DNA of 64,000 nt from Paraburkholderia unamae (GCF_003268775.1 NZ_QLSU01000001.1:434001-498000), one strand, 5' to 3'. Numbered from the stretch's first letter, positions 8,006 through 18,920 are shown. The notes: generated from the sequence alone by a model not told the origin. Numbers and translations: made by a program.

Positions 8006-8608
8006 ATGGACACGCAAACCGACAGCCCGGCGGACACCGGCATCAACGAGCGCATCGCGCGCTGCGTGCGCGACCTGCGGGCCACCCGCGGCCTGACGCT
8101 CGACGCGCTGGCCACGCGCAGCGGCGTGAGCCGCTCGATGATTTCGATGATCGAGCGCGGCGCCGCCAGCCCAACTGCCGTGGTGCTCGAAAAACTCGCG
8201 GCCGGGTTATCGGTGACGATGGCAAGCCTGTTCGGCGCGAGCGGCGAAAGCGCGCCCGTGGAGCCGCTGGTGCGCCGCGATCAGCAGGCGCAGTGGCGCG
8301 ACCCGCAGTCGGGCTATACGCGCCGGAGCGTGTCGCCGCCCAACTGGCCCTCGCCCATCCAGCTCGTCGAGGTGGATTTTCCGGCGGGCGCGCGCGTGGC
8401 CTACGAAACCGGCAGCCGCGAGAATGTGATTCACCAGCAGGTCTGGGTGCTGCAAGGGCGCATCGACGTCGAACTGGGGAGCCAGCGCCACACGCTGCAC
8501 CCCGGCGACTGCCTCGCCATGCGGCGCGACCAGCCACTCATTTTCAGCAATCCGACGTCGCATGCCGCGCGCTATGTCGTCGCCATCTGCGACATGAGCG
8601 GCGCCTGA
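8006..8608 (+). CDS. XRE-family regulator with C-terminal cupin
   Basis: A 200-residue regulator: helix-turn-helix at residues ~15-70 (GLTLDALATRSGVSRSMISM, then ERGAASPTAVVLEKLA) and a cupin sensor at ~115-195 (YETGSRENVIHQQVWVLQG, HPGDCLAMRRD). This architecture is common for regulators of amino-acid or polyamine genes and for self-regulated acetyltransferase genes. ATG 8006 is chosen over upstream starts because the family begins just before the HTH and the upstream stretch contains the promoter. A GNAT gene follows 52 bases later and is the likely target. Confidence 0.9.
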   Translation: MDTQTDSPADTGINERIARCVRDLRATRGLTLDALATRSGVSRSMISMIERGAASPTAVVLEKLAAGLSVTMASLFGASGESAPVEPLVRRDQQAQWRDPQSGYTRRSVSPPNWPSPIQLVEVDFPAGARVAYETGSRENVIHQQVWVLQGRIDVELGSQRHTLHPGDCLAMRRDQPLIFSNPTSHAARYVVAICDMSGA

Positions 8609-8660
8609 AGCCGCGCGACGCCCTGAACCCGCCACCCTTCTCATTTAAACAGGATTCCCT

Positions 8661-9209
8661 ATGAATTCGAAGTCACAGAGCGATCATGTGAGCTTCATCG
8701 ACTGCAACGAAGCAGACCATGCAGCGGCGATTCTCGAAATCCTCAACGACGCGATCGTCAACTCCACGGCGCTTTACGACTACAAGCCGCGCGCGCCCGA
8801 AGCGATGGTCACGTGGTTCGGCACGAAGCGCGCCAACGGATTTCCGGTGGTGGGCGCGGTGGACGAAGCCGGCACGCTGCTCGGCTTCGCGAGCTGGGGC
8901 ACGTTTCGCGCGTTTCCCGCCAACAAGTACACGGTCGAGCACAGCGTTTATGTACATCGCGACCATCGCGGCCGGGGGCTTGGCGAGCGCTTGCTCAAGG
9001 AGTTGATCCGGCGCGCGGGCGAGACGCAGATCCACGTGATCGTGGGCTGCATCGACGCCGCCAATGCCGGCAGCATCGCCCTGCATGCGAAGCTGGGATT
9101 CACGCACGCGGGCACGATCAAGGAAGCGGGCTTCAAGTTCGGCCGCTGGCTAGACGCCGCGTTCTACCAGCTCAATCTGGACATGCCCGCGCCGCCCATG
9201 GACGGCTGA
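8661..9209 (+). CDS. GNAT N-acetyltransferase, phosphinothricin/amino-acid type
   Basis: A 182-residue acetyltransferase. The acetyl-CoA pyrophosphate loop is VHRDHRGRGLGERLL, and the N-terminal EILNDAIVNSTALYDYKPR plus the late NAGSIALHAKLGFTHAGTI match the PAT/MnaT subgroup, which acetylates phosphinothricin, methionine sulfone and related amino acids. It probably forms a unit with the XRE-cupin regulator. The native substrate could be an amino acid, an amino-acid analogue or a toxin; nothing nearby decides. Confidence 0.87.
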   Translation: MNSKSQSDHVSFIDCNEADHAAAILEILNDAIVNSTALYDYKPRAPEAMVTWFGTKRANGFPVVGAVDEAGTLLGFASWGTFRAFPANKYTVEHSVYVHRDHRGRGLGERLLKELIRRAGETQIHVIVGCIDAANAGSIALHAKLGFTHAGTIKEAGFKFGRWLDAAFYQLNLDMPAPPMDG

Positions 9210-9217
9210 AGCTCACG

Positions 9218-9526
9218 TCAACGAGAACGACGCGCGCGCCGCAGTGCGCGAGCCGCGCGCATTGGCGCACGCGCGGCGCACAGCGCCTGCGGCAACTCGC
9301 GCTCGCGCGCCGCGAGCGCCTGAGCGTCGCGCCGCCCTTGCCGGCGCACCACGAGCATCGCAACGCCTACCGCCACGAGCACGGCCGCGCGAAACGGCTG
9401 TGACTCGAAGTCGCGCTCCGGCACATGCAGCAGCATGATGGAAACGAAAACGGCGGCCTGAATGAGGATCGCCGACAGCGCGGCGACGAACAGATACGCG
9501 TGCAGGCGAGCGGTCGACAGCTTCAT
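9218..9526 (-). CDS. Small inner-membrane protein of unknown function
   Basis: A 102-residue protein with two predicted membrane helices (LFVAALSAILIQAAVFVSIM, and AAVLVAVGVAMLVV) and a strongly basic, alanine/arginine-rich C-terminus. ATG 9526 is preferred over an upstream TTG at 9544 because GGAG precedes it by 9 bases. It converges on the GNAT gene with an 8-base gap. I do not recognise the family. The basic tail could be cytoplasmic under the positive-inside rule. Confidence 0.55.
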   Translation of the reverse strand: MKLSTARLHAYLFVAALSAILIQAAVFVSIMLLHVPERDFESQPFRAAVLVAVGVAMLVVRRQGRRDAQALAARERELPQALCAARAPMRAARALRRARRSR

Positions 9527-9879
9527 GGGGCGGCGCTCCGGCAAGTTGCGTGGACAACGATATCGCGTTGACTGTTTTTACCCGCGTCTTGCTGCGAGCA
9601 CCCGGCGCGCGGCAAGACGTGAGTCCTGGGCAGGGTCATGCGATCGTGCCAGCGCCAAGCTGAAGAGAACCTTAAGCGTCACGCCTTGTAACGACGTTTT
9701 TTCGTCGGACAAAATCCTTTGCGCTCCTCTCTAACCAGCGCCTTTCATTGTCTTTCGTTTAGCCTCGATTCCCACGCATCGCGCTAAAGGTCCTTTGCTG
9801 CGTATTCAGCGCTTACGTAAGGTTGGCTTAAGCTGACCTCCCTAGTCTTGCAGGCAGCTACCTGTCAGGCAATGCAGTC
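9527..9879. other. 353-base intergenic region, relatively AT-rich
   Basis: No convincing gene. It serves two divergent small genes (9526 minus, 9880 plus). Near its right end are two perfect palindromes, CTTACGTAAG (9812-9821) and GCTTAAGC (9826-9833), upstream of the 9880 gene; a TTAAGC element also sits at 9672. These resemble response-regulator or repressor half-sites but no repeat is complete. Confidence 0.5.
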
Positions 9880-10161
9880 ATGAATCGTACTTATGAATAT
9901 CGCGGCTACGCGATCCATGTGGGCGTCGAAGCAAATGGCGCCGTCCCGCTCGAACGCACCGAAGTCAAACGCCCTCGCTATGCGGCCGTCGTAACCGTCT
10001 CAACCCTTGCGGCTAACGACGCAACGGCCTCCCCCACACGCGCCCTGAAAATAGGCGACGCGGCCGGCATTCCCTTCCAGTCCGATATCGACGCGTTGAT
10101 GGGCGGCTACAGCGCGGCCTGCCGGCTGATCGACGAACAGTTCGCCGAAACGGCAACATAA
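9880..10161 (+). CDS. Conserved-looking small protein, unknown function
   Basis: A 93-residue soluble protein beginning MNRTYEYRGYAIHVGVEA, with no signal peptide, membrane helix or recognisable catalytic motif. The YEYRGYAIHV start recalls small Burkholderiaceae proteins of unknown role, but I cannot name a family. No ribosome binding site is visible. A bidirectional terminator follows at 10205, which supports a transcribed unit. Two palindromes lie 47-68 bases upstream of the ATG. Confidence 0.6.
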   Translation: MNRTYEYRGYAIHVGVEANGAVPLERTEVKRPRYAAVVTVSTLAANDATASPTRALKIGDAAGIPFQSDIDALMGGYSAACRLIDEQFAETAT

Positions 10162-10204
10162 GGCAACCTGAGACACCCCGCGGCTATCTGATCCTTGCGC
10201 CAAT

Positions 10205-10243
10205 AAAAAAACGCGCGACGGCAAGAAGCCATCGCGCGTTTTT
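10205..10243. terminator. Bidirectional terminator between the 9880 gene and malic enzyme
   Basis: Seven A residues (10205-10211), an interrupted stem of CGCGCGA-CGGC with GCC-A-TCGCGCG, then five T residues (10239-10243). It can stop both the plus-strand 9880 gene and the minus-strand malic enzyme gene. Confidence 0.9.
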
Positions 10244-10278
10244 CACCAGGACGCCACAAAGGCGTCCGTCGGATTCGC

Positions 10279-12564
<2,286 letters not shown>

Positions 12565-12716
12565 GTTCCTCACTCGATAGGATGGGGCCCGGCTTGCGCG
12601 GCTGGAGGCTGGCGCGGCCCGGCGTGTTCGAATGAGGCGATTCTAGAGAGCCCTCATAAGGCGGCCATTTTGATTTAGTATGGGGCCATCATTTTTTGGT
12701 AATACCCCCGGTTATC

Positions 12717-13682
12717 GTGTCTTTCAGTATCGACGAAGTGACGAGGCGGTTGAATACGCGCCTGAAAATGCGCCATCTGGTCCTGCTCTTGCAGATCCGC
12801 CAGCACGGCTCGCTCACGCGCGTGGCGGAGCACATGGCGACCAGCCAGCCCGCCGTGACCAATGCGCTGGCCGAAATGGAGAGCATGTTCGGCGCGCCGC
12901 TCTTCGAGCGCTCCTCGCGCGGCATGACGCCCACGGCGCTCGGCAACGTGGTGCTCACGCGCGCCCAGGCCATGCTGCACGACCTCGACCACCTCGCGCG
13001 CGACATCGAAGCGGTGGTGGCCGGCCACGCCACGCGCGTGCACGTGGGCGTGATTCCATTCATCTCCGGGCGCACGCTGGCCGCCGCGATCCGCCTCACG
13101 CAATCGCGCCTGCCGCAACGCGTCACCATGACGATCCATGAAGGCACGAGCGACGCGCTCCTGCCGCAGTTGCGCGACCACACACTCGATATCGTGATCG
13201 GGCGGGCGTCTTCGGCCGTGGATGTCTCGCAGTTGCGCTTCGAGGTGCTGCATCAGCAAAAGCCGCGGCTCATCGCCAGCCGGCGGCTTGCCGCGCGGCT
13301 CGCGCGCAGCAAGCTCAACTGGGAAAAGCTCGTGGAGCTGGACTGGATACTGGGCGCGCCGCACACGCCCATCCGCGAGCAGATATCCGACCTCTTCCTG
13401 CACGCGGGCGTGGCGCCGCCCGTGCCGATCGTGGAGAGCTACACGTCGCGGTTGATCGGCGAAATGATCGGCACGAACGAGAACACCGTGTCGATCGTGC
13501 CCGCCGACATTGCCGAGGAACTCGTGCATTTCGCGGGCGTGGCGGTCGTGCCGTACACGCTCGACTGGACGCTGCCGCCCGTCGCCATGTTCACGCGTGC
13601 GGGCGCGCTGCGCGACGTGGACGCCACTTTCGGGCAGTCGCTGCGCGAGTTGTATCAGGAAGCGGAGAAGGCGCGCGGTTAG
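12717..13682 (+). CDS. LysR-family transcriptional regulator
   Basis: A 321-residue LysR protein. The helix-turn-helix covers residues ~28-60 (GSLTRVAEHMATSQPAVTNA), followed by the usual ERSSRGMTPTALG, then a periplasmic-binding-like effector domain. GTG 12717 is chosen because relatives begin a few residues before DEVTRRLNTRLKMRHL; ATG 12768 would cut into the first helix. It is divergent from maeB with about 150 bases between them, so it may control maeB or itself. No other gene nearby suggests an effector. Confidence 0.88.
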   Translation: MSFSIDEVTRRLNTRLKMRHLVLLLQIRQHGSLTRVAEHMATSQPAVTNALAEMESMFGAPLFERSSRGMTPTALGNVVLTRAQAMLHDLDHLARDIEAVVAGHATRVHVGVIPFISGRTLAAAIRLTQSRLPQRVTMTIHEGTSDALLPQLRDHTLDIVIGRASSAVDVSQLRFEVLHQQKPRLIASRRLAARLARSKLNWEKLVELDWILGAPHTPIREQISDLFLHAGVAPPVPIVESYTSRLIGEMIGTNENTVSIVPADIAEELVHFAGVAVVPYTLDWTLPPVAMFTRAGALRDVDATFGQSLRELYQEAEKARG

Positions 13683-13707
13683 GCCTTGTTCCCGCTAATC
13701 ACCGGCC

Positions 13708-14493
13708 CTAAGCCACATCCCGCAATTCGCTTTCGAGTTCATCGAGTTCCAGCGCATGCGTGCGGTCGTGGTCGAGCAACTCGCGCACGAGTTCTTCCAG
13801 CGTCATGCGCCGCACGCCGTCGCGCAGCCCGCAGCGCAACCGCTGCTCGGGCGTGAGGCGCTTGAGCGACGCGCAAAGACGGCGACGTCCTTCGCCGAAC
13901 TCGCCCATCGCGGCGACGAGATCCTGGCGCATATATTCGCGTTCCTCGGCCAGCGCCGTGCCGTTCACGGAGGCGATTTCCGGCAGATGCGACTTGCGCA
14001 CCGCGCTGAAACGCTCGGCGAAAACGGCATCGAGATCGCGCAAATGGCACGCGTGCTCCAGCAGCGAAAAGCCCGTGCCCTGCGGCCGGCGCGCCCATCG
14101 ATTCATGGGCGTGCGCTTGACGAGCGCCGTGAAGCGCTCCGGCATCGTTGCGAGCGCGTCGATCACGGCCTCGAACGGCAGCGCGAGCGGCTGCGCGCTG
14201 AACACCGCGCCGTAACTGAATAGCGCCCCGCTCACACGCCCGCGCGCCTGCGCGACTTCATGCCCGTGGCGGCGCATCACCTCCGCCACGAGCGCGCCGC
14301 AATACTGGCGCGCCGTGGCGTCTTCGCCGATTTCCGGGAATTTTTGCGCGATTTCGCCAGCAACGGCCGCAATCGCGGCCACGCCGACTCGCGAGAGCAC
14401 CGCGTATTCCGCGTAGCGATGCGGCGCGTCGATCAAGGCTTCCAGTTGGCCCGCGAGCGGGGTTGCCTTGAAACGGTCGAAGCGTGAATGCAC
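13708..14493 (-). CDS. DinB-like (DinB_2 fold) protein
   Basis: A 261-residue protein. The C-terminal half carries DinB-superfamily metal-site signatures: LLEHACHLRDLD near residue 143 and RELLDHDRTHALELDEL near 240, which supply three histidines. This four-helix fold is found in bacillithiol and mycothiol transferases and many unknowns. The N-terminal ~95 residues (ALIDAPHRYAEYAVLSRVGV onward) are a helical segment I cannot assign. The start is a GTG with a strong AGGAGG four bases upstream. A 9+9 base palindrome sits just upstream, so it is likely repressor-controlled. Confidence 0.7.
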   Translation of the reverse strand: MHSRFDRFKATPLAGQLEALIDAPHRYAEYAVLSRVGVAAIAAVAGEIAQKFPEIGEDATARQYCGALVAEVMRRHGHEVAQARGRVSGALFSYGAVFSAQPLALPFEAVIDALATMPERFTALVKRTPMNRWARRPQGTGFSLLEHACHLRDLDAVFAERFSAVRKSHLPEIASVNGTALAEEREYMRQDLVAAMGEFGEGRRRLCASLKRLTPEQRLRCGLRDGVRRMTLEELVRELLDHDRTHALELDELESELRDVA

Positions 14494-14517
14494 CTTGCCT
14501 CCTAATAGCTCGAAACG

Positions 14518-14540
14518 TAACGTATCAAAACGATACGTTA
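14518..14540 (-). promoter_or_regulatory. Perfect palindromic operator upstream of the DinB-like gene
   Basis: TAACGTATC (14518-14526) and GATACGTTA (14532-14540) are exact inverted copies around AAAAC. The site ends 25 bases upstream of the DinB-like GTG. Its shape suits a TetR or ArsR-type dimer, but no such regulator gene is adjacent. Confidence 0.65.
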
Positions 14541-14573
14541 ATAAACGCGCAAAAGCAAGTGATCCAACGCAAA

Positions 14574-14603
14574 CGGGGCGCAGGCTCCATCGCCCGCGCC
14601 CCG
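14574..14603 (-). terminator. Probable terminator of the MHS transporter gene
   Basis: CGGGGCGC (14574-14581) pairs with GCGCCCCG (14596-14603). On the minus strand the stem is followed by TTTGCGTT, a weak T-run. It lies about 30 bases past the transporter stop codon. Confidence 0.5.
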
Positions 14604-14632
14604 CTTGCCATGCAACGTCGAAATTCAGCGGA

Positions 14633-15955
14633 TCAGGTCCGCGCCGTCACCACGCGCTGCGTCTCCAGCGTGCCCTCGGCTTGCATGCGCGTCACGAGCA
14701 TCAGCGCGCAAACCAGCGTGATCAGCACATGCACCACGCCTAGCGCAACCACGGAAAGGATGCTGCCCGTCGCGCTCAGCAGGTACTGGCCGAGAATCGG
14801 CGTCGTACCCGCGAACACCATGCCGCAAATCTGGTAGGCGAGCGAAATGCCCGTGTAGCGCACCTGCGCCGGGAAAGCCTTCGCCAGCATGCCGGCCATG
14901 GCCGCGTAGTAGAGCGAGTGGGGAATCGAGGCGAGCGCCATGCCGATCATCGCGAGCTTCGTCGACCCGGTGGCGATCATCGAAAACATCAGCGGCAACG
15001 CGACGATCTCCGGCACGAGCATGTAGATGATCGCTTTCTTCAGGTCCATTTTCGTGGCGAGCACCGCACCGAACGGCTGCACGATCAACTGCACGACAAT
15101 GGCGAACGTGATGACGCTCAGGAATTGCGTGCGGTCGAAGCCGATCGAGGTCACGGCCCACGAAAGCGCGAAGGTGGTCTTGAAGTAGGTGGCGGAAAGC
15201 GCGATCACGCAGGCGCCCACGCCCATCGCCACGAGCCCTTTGTGGTGACGCAGCACTTCGCCAATCGGCAGCTTCGCCACCTTGTTCTTCGCCTGCAATT
15301 CCTTCATCGCGGGAGATTCGTCCACGCTCATGCGAATGAAAAGCCCCACGCCCACCAGCACCGCCGACATCAGGAACGGCACGCGCCAGCCCCAGGTCAT
15401 GAACTGGTGATCGGGCAGCATCGAGATCACGAGGAACGCGACCGTGGCGAGCAGATTGCCCGCGGGCGAGCCCTGCTGCGCAAACGCCGAATAGAGAATT
15501 TCCTTGCCCTTCGGCGCATGTTCCGAAGAAAGCACGACCGCGCCGCCCCACTCGCCGCCCATTGCAATGCCCTGGGTGAGGCGCAGCAGGATGAGCAGGA
15601 CCGGCGCGAGCACGCCCACCTGGTTATACGTCGGCAAGAGGCCCATGAGCGTGGTGCAGCCGCCCATCAGCATGAGCGTGACGATCAGCGTTTTCTTGCG
15701 GCCCACCTTGTCGCCCAGGTGGCCGAACACGATGCCGCCGATCGGACGCGCGAGAAAACCCACCCAGAACGAGGCGAACGCGGCCAGCGTGCCGACCAGC
15801 GCATTCGTGGAGGGGAAGAAGAGCTTGCCGAGCACGAGCGCGGCCGCCGTGCTGTACGCGTAAAAGTCGTACCACTCGATCGTCGTGCCGACGAACGATG
15901 CGATACCCGCCTTGCGGGCCTGGCGATGCTGGGTGTCGAGGGGGGTTGCTGCCAA
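14633..15955 (-). CDS. MHS-family metabolite:H+ symporter (MFS)
   Basis: A 440-residue MFS transporter of the metabolite:H+ symporter group. It starts RKAGIASFVGTTIEWYDFYAY, the group hallmark, and has FGHLGDKVGRKKTL in the TM2-TM3 loop and RLTQGIAMGGEWGG in TM4. Relatives import alpha-ketoglutarate, shikimate, citrate or betaine. The TTG at 15955 is chosen because TGGAGA lies upstream and the protein then begins at the family start; the upstream ATG at 16099 would add 48 atypical residues. It is divergent from the IclR regulator and its catabolic operon, and may be a second importer for that pathway. Confidence 0.85.
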   Translation of the reverse strand: MAATPLDTQHRQARKAGIASFVGTTIEWYDFYAYSTAAALVLGKLFFPSTNALVGTLAAFASFWVGFLARPIGGIVFGHLGDKVGRKKTLIVTLMLMGGCTTLMGLLPTYNQVGVLAPVLLILLRLTQGIAMGGEWGGAVVLSSEHAPKGKEILYSAFAQQGSPAGNLLATVAFLVISMLPDHQFMTWGWRVPFLMSAVLVGVGLFIRMSVDESPAMKELQAKNKVAKLPIGEVLRHHKGLVAMGVGACVIALSATYFKTTFALSWAVTSIGFDRTQFLSVITFAIVVQLIVQPFGAVLATKMDLKKAIIYMLVPEIVALPLMFSMIATGSTKLAMIGMALASIPHSLYYAAMAGMLAKAFPAQVRYTGISLAYQICGMVFAGTTPILGQYLLSATGSILSVVALGVVHVLITLVCALMLVTRMQAEGTLETQRVVTART

Positions 15956-16269
15956 GGTACGTCTCCAGATTTCGATTTCGAGCGGCGGTTTCCTGAACGA
16001 AACGCGCCGGCTCCGGCGGCTTTTTCCAATCGGAAAGCGGCTTGGGTCATCACCCAAAAAGGGCTCGATATGACGTTCGAATACAGAACAATCTTTCAAT
16101 TACCGAACAACTGCCGGAGGGTGCGGACTATCGGACGGTCGTGCTTTCCCGTCAACCAAGGGATAACCCGTAGCTCGCCCGAGCGCAGAACCGGCCGGGA
16201 TTGCCGCGATTTAGGTGTTTACCCGTAATCGTATTGTCAGCTGGTTATCGATATGCCGATAATGCTCTC
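15956..16269. other. 314-base divergent control region, MHS transporter / IclR
   Basis: No gene. It contains the interrupted palindrome TTTCC-AATC-GGAAA (16023-16036), similar in layout to IclR-family sites, and TTATCG-n6-CGATAA just before the IclR start (listed separately). GTTC-n7-GAAC at 16075-16089 is weaker. Confidence 0.5.
16245..16262 (+). promoter_or_regulatory. Palindrome next to the IclR start, possible autoregulatory site
   Basis: TTATCG (16245-16250) and CGATAA (16257-16262) are exact inverted copies with a 6-base spacer, ending 7 bases before the IclR ATG. Binding here would block the IclR transcript or its translation start. Confidence 0.5.
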
Positions 16270-17013
16270 ATGGATGTGAAAACAGCAGTGCGCGTCTTCG
16301 ACGTGATCAACCTCTTTGCCGAAGTGCGGCAGCCGATGATCTACAGCGAGATCGCGCGTCGAACCGAGATCCCCCTGTCGAGCTGCCACGCGTTGTTGCA
16401 GACGATGGTGGCCAAAGGCTATCTGTACGCGCCGGGCGTGAAGGCGGGCTACTACCCCACGCAGCGGCTGCTGCATGTCGCGCGCGACATTTGCAGCGAG
16501 GACCCGCTCACGCTGATGTTCCAGCCGCTGCTTTCGGCGCTGCGAGACGCCACCGGCGAAACCGCCGCGCTCGCCACGCTCGCGGGCAACCGCGTGGTCT
16601 ATCTCGACGTGATGGAGTCGCGCCAGAAGATCCGCTACAGCGACGAGCCGGGCGGCTTCATGACGATCGCCAGCGCCGCCGGCAAGGCGCTGCTCGGTGC
16701 GCTGGCCCCTGCGGCGCGGCGCAAGTTGCTCGACAGTTGCGCGCCGCAGTTGACGTCGAGCGACGGCTCGGTCATCGAGCGCGCCGCGTTCGAAAGCGAA
16801 GTCGACCAGGGCGTGGCGGACGGCTGGCATCGCTCGACGGGCCAGAGCGTGGAAGACGTGGCCGGGCTCGCGCGCGGCTTCCTGATTCATGGCGAGGCAT
16901 TTGCGCTCGTCATCGGCGCGCCCAAGGCGCGCCTGCTGAAGAACGAGCAGAACGCCGTCAAGGCGCTGCTCGAGGTGTACGCGCAAATCCCGCCGTCGCT
17001 GCTCGCCGCCTGA
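16270..17013 (+). CDS. IclR-family transcriptional regulator
   Basis: A 247-residue IclR protein. The winged helix-turn-helix is at residues ~5-65 (IYSEIARRTEIPLSSCHALL, then QTMVAKGYLY), and the GAF-like effector domain follows (GETAALATLAGNRVVYLDV, ASAAGKALLGAL, DVAGLARGF). IclR proteins near catabolic operons usually sense the substrate or an early intermediate. It is 105 bases upstream of the cyclase gene on the same strand and divergent from the MHS transporter, so both are likely targets. ATG 16270 is preferred because the family starts at about DVKTAVRVFDVINLF. Confidence 0.9.
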   Translation: MDVKTAVRVFDVINLFAEVRQPMIYSEIARRTEIPLSSCHALLQTMVAKGYLYAPGVKAGYYPTQRLLHVARDICSEDPLTLMFQPLLSALRDATGETAALATLAGNRVVYLDVMESRQKIRYSDEPGGFMTIASAAGKALLGALAPAARRKLLDSCAPQLTSSDGSVIERAAFESEVDQGVADGWHRSTGQSVEDVAGLARGFLIHGEAFALVIGAPKARLLKNEQNAVKALLEVYAQIPPSLLAA

Positions 17014-17118
17014 GAGCCCTTGGGCGCCCCGGACACCTCGGACACCCGAATGCAGCGATGCGAGCGCGCAACCGGTCCATCCGGCCCGCGCGGCAAAGCT
17101 GAAGTGGAGGAAGACAAC

Positions 17119-18171
17119 ATGCGTTGGAAGAACCGGCCGGAAGGCTCGAACTGGGGCGACTTCGGTCCCGACGATCAACTGGGCCGCCCCAATCTCATCG
17201 GCGCCGAGCAGGTGCTCAAGGGCGCGCAGGAAATTCGCGCGGGCCTCACGTTCACGCTCTCCCTGCCGCTCGACTATCCCGGCGAGAGCAAGCTCAACGT
17301 GCGACGCCATCCACCCGTGCTGCGCCCGACATTTCGTGACGGCCTGCCCTATGTGAACTTTCCGTTCGCACGCAACGAAGCGGGCGCAACCGATGTCGTG
17401 AGCGACGACCAGGTGCTGCTCTCGCTGCAATACTCCACGCAGTGGGACTCGCTCGCGCACGTGGGCGCACGCTTCGACGCCAACGGCGACGGCGTGGCCG
17501 AAAGCGTCTATTACAACGGCTATCGCGCGAACGTGGACGTGGTCGGCCCGGTGGAATACCGCGCCGAGGCGAACTTCGCGCCCCACGCGTGCGGCGGCGA
17601 GCATAGCCACGCCGACGTGCTCGGCGTCGAGCACCTCGCCGTGAAGGGCATGCAGGGGCGCGGCGTGCTGGTCGATTTCACCGCGCATTTCGGCCGCGAG
17701 TTGCGCACCGTGGGCTACGACGACCTGATGCGCGTGATCGAAGCCGACGGCGTGCAGGTCGAGCGCGGCGACATGCTCGTGCTGCGCACCGGCTTCGCGG
17801 AGATGGTGCTGGAAATGAACCGCCAGCCCGACGAAGCCGTGCTGGCGAACCACTGTAGCGCGCTCGACGGCCGCGACGAGCGCTTGCTGCAATGGATCAG
17901 CGACTCGGGCATCGCCGCGCTCGCCGCCGACAACTACGCCGTCGAACGCTATCCCGCGCGCGCACCGGCCACGCCCGGCGAGCATCCGCTCATGCCGCTG
18001 CATCACCACTGCCTCTTCAAGCTCGGGCTGCCGCTGGGCGAGCTTTGGTATCTGCGCGATCTTGCTGTGTGGCTGCGCGAGCACAAGCGCTCGCACTTCA
18101 TGCTCACCGCGCCGCCGCTGCGGTTGCCGGGCGCGATGGGCTCGCCCGTCACGCCGGTCGCCACCGTGTAA
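17119..18171 (+). CDS. Cyclase-family (kynurenine formamidase-like) metal hydrolase
   Basis: A 350-residue member of the larger branch of the cyclase/KynB superfamily, metal-dependent hydrolases that open amides, lactones or thioesters. The characteristic metal region reads QWDSLAHVGARFDANGD near residue 112, the large-branch variant of the HxGTHxD motif; HSHADVLGVEHLA, GRGVLVDF and HPLMPLHHHCLFKLG follow. GTGGAGGAAG before ATG 17119 is a strong ribosome site. It is the first structural gene of the operon. Which ring or bond it opens is unknown. Its pairing with a hydroxyacyl-CoA dehydrogenase suggests that the product enters a beta-oxidation-like sequence. Confidence 0.8.
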   Translation: MRWKNRPEGSNWGDFGPDDQLGRPNLIGAEQVLKGAQEIRAGLTFTLSLPLDYPGESKLNVRRHPPVLRPTFRDGLPYVNFPFARNEAGATDVVSDDQVLLSLQYSTQWDSLAHVGARFDANGDGVAESVYYNGYRANVDVVGPVEYRAEANFAPHACGGEHSHADVLGVEHLAVKGMQGRGVLVDFTAHFGRELRTVGYDDLMRVIEADGVQVERGDMLVLRTGFAEMVLEMNRQPDEAVLANHCSALDGRDERLLQWISDSGIAALAADNYAVERYPARAPATPGEHPLMPLHHHCLFKLGLPLGELWYLRDLAVWLREHKRSHFMLTAPPLRLPGAMGSPVTPVATV

Positions 18172-18216
18172 TCAATCGATTCGTATTCCTCTGTTTTATT
18201 TGCATCCCAGAAGACC

Positions 18217-18918
18217 ATGGCTAAAGAACGAGTCCTGATCACCGGCGGCGCCGCCGGCATTGGCGCCGCGTGCGCCGCGCGCTGCGAGGCCGACGGTTAC
18301 GAGGCGGTCGTGATCGACCGCGTGGGCGACGGCATCATCGCTGACCTCTCCAGCGTCGAAGCGACCGCCGCCGCGCTCGCCCGCGCGCTGGAAGGCGGCC
18401 CGATCACGCGCCTCATCAACAACGTGGGCGTGGTCGTGCCCAACGACGCCGAGCATCAGTCGCTCGACGAACTCGAACGCGCGTGGGCGCTCAACGTGCG
18501 TTGCGCGCAGCAGTGCATGCAGGCGCTCCTGCCCGGCATGAAGGCCGCGGGCTTCGGGCGCATCGTCAATATGTCGTCGCGCGCCGCGCTCGGCAAGGAA
18601 CTGCGCACGGCCTACTCGGCCACCAAAGCCGCGCTGATCGGCATGACGCGCGTGTGGGCGCTCGAACTGGGCGCGTTCGGCGTGACCGCGAACGCCATCG
18701 GGCCGGGCCCGATCCGCACCGAACTCTTCGACCGCGCCAATCCGCCCGGCGCGCCGCGCACCGAGGCCATCATCAACGCGGTGCCCGTGAAGCGCGTGGG
18801 CACGCCCGACGACGTCGCGCACGCCGCTTCGTATCTGCTCGATGCGCGCAGCGGCTTCGTGACGGGCCAGGTGCTCTATGTGTGCGGCGGCATGACCGTC
18901 GGCGTCGCGGGGGTGTGA
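18217..18918 (+). CDS. Short-chain dehydrogenase/reductase
   Basis: A classical 233-residue SDR. TGGAAGIGAA binds the NAD(P) pyrophosphate, NNVG follows strand 4, and the catalytic set is Ser of MSSRAAL with YSATK. The acidic residue after strand 2 (VVIDRVGDG) suggests NAD rather than NADP. It probably oxidises or reduces a secondary alcohol in the cyclase-operon pathway. It is two bases upstream of the next gene, whose ribosome site lies inside its 3' end. Confidence 0.9.
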   Translation: MAKERVLITGGAAGIGAACAARCEADGYEAVVIDRVGDGIIADLSSVEATAAALARALEGGPITRLINNVGVVVPNDAEHQSLDELERAWALNVRCAQQCMQALLPGMKAAGFGRIVNMSSRAALGKELRTAYSATKAALIGMTRVWALELGAFGVTANAIGPGPIRTELFDRANPPGAPRTEAIINAVPVKRVGTPDDVAHAASYLLDARSGFVTGQVLYVCGGMTVGVAGV

Positions 18919-18920
18919 GA

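Noticed and set aside
16075..16089. GTTC-n7-GAAC as an IclR operator
   Set aside because: Arms of four bases are too short; the nearer TTATCG/CGATAA site is better.
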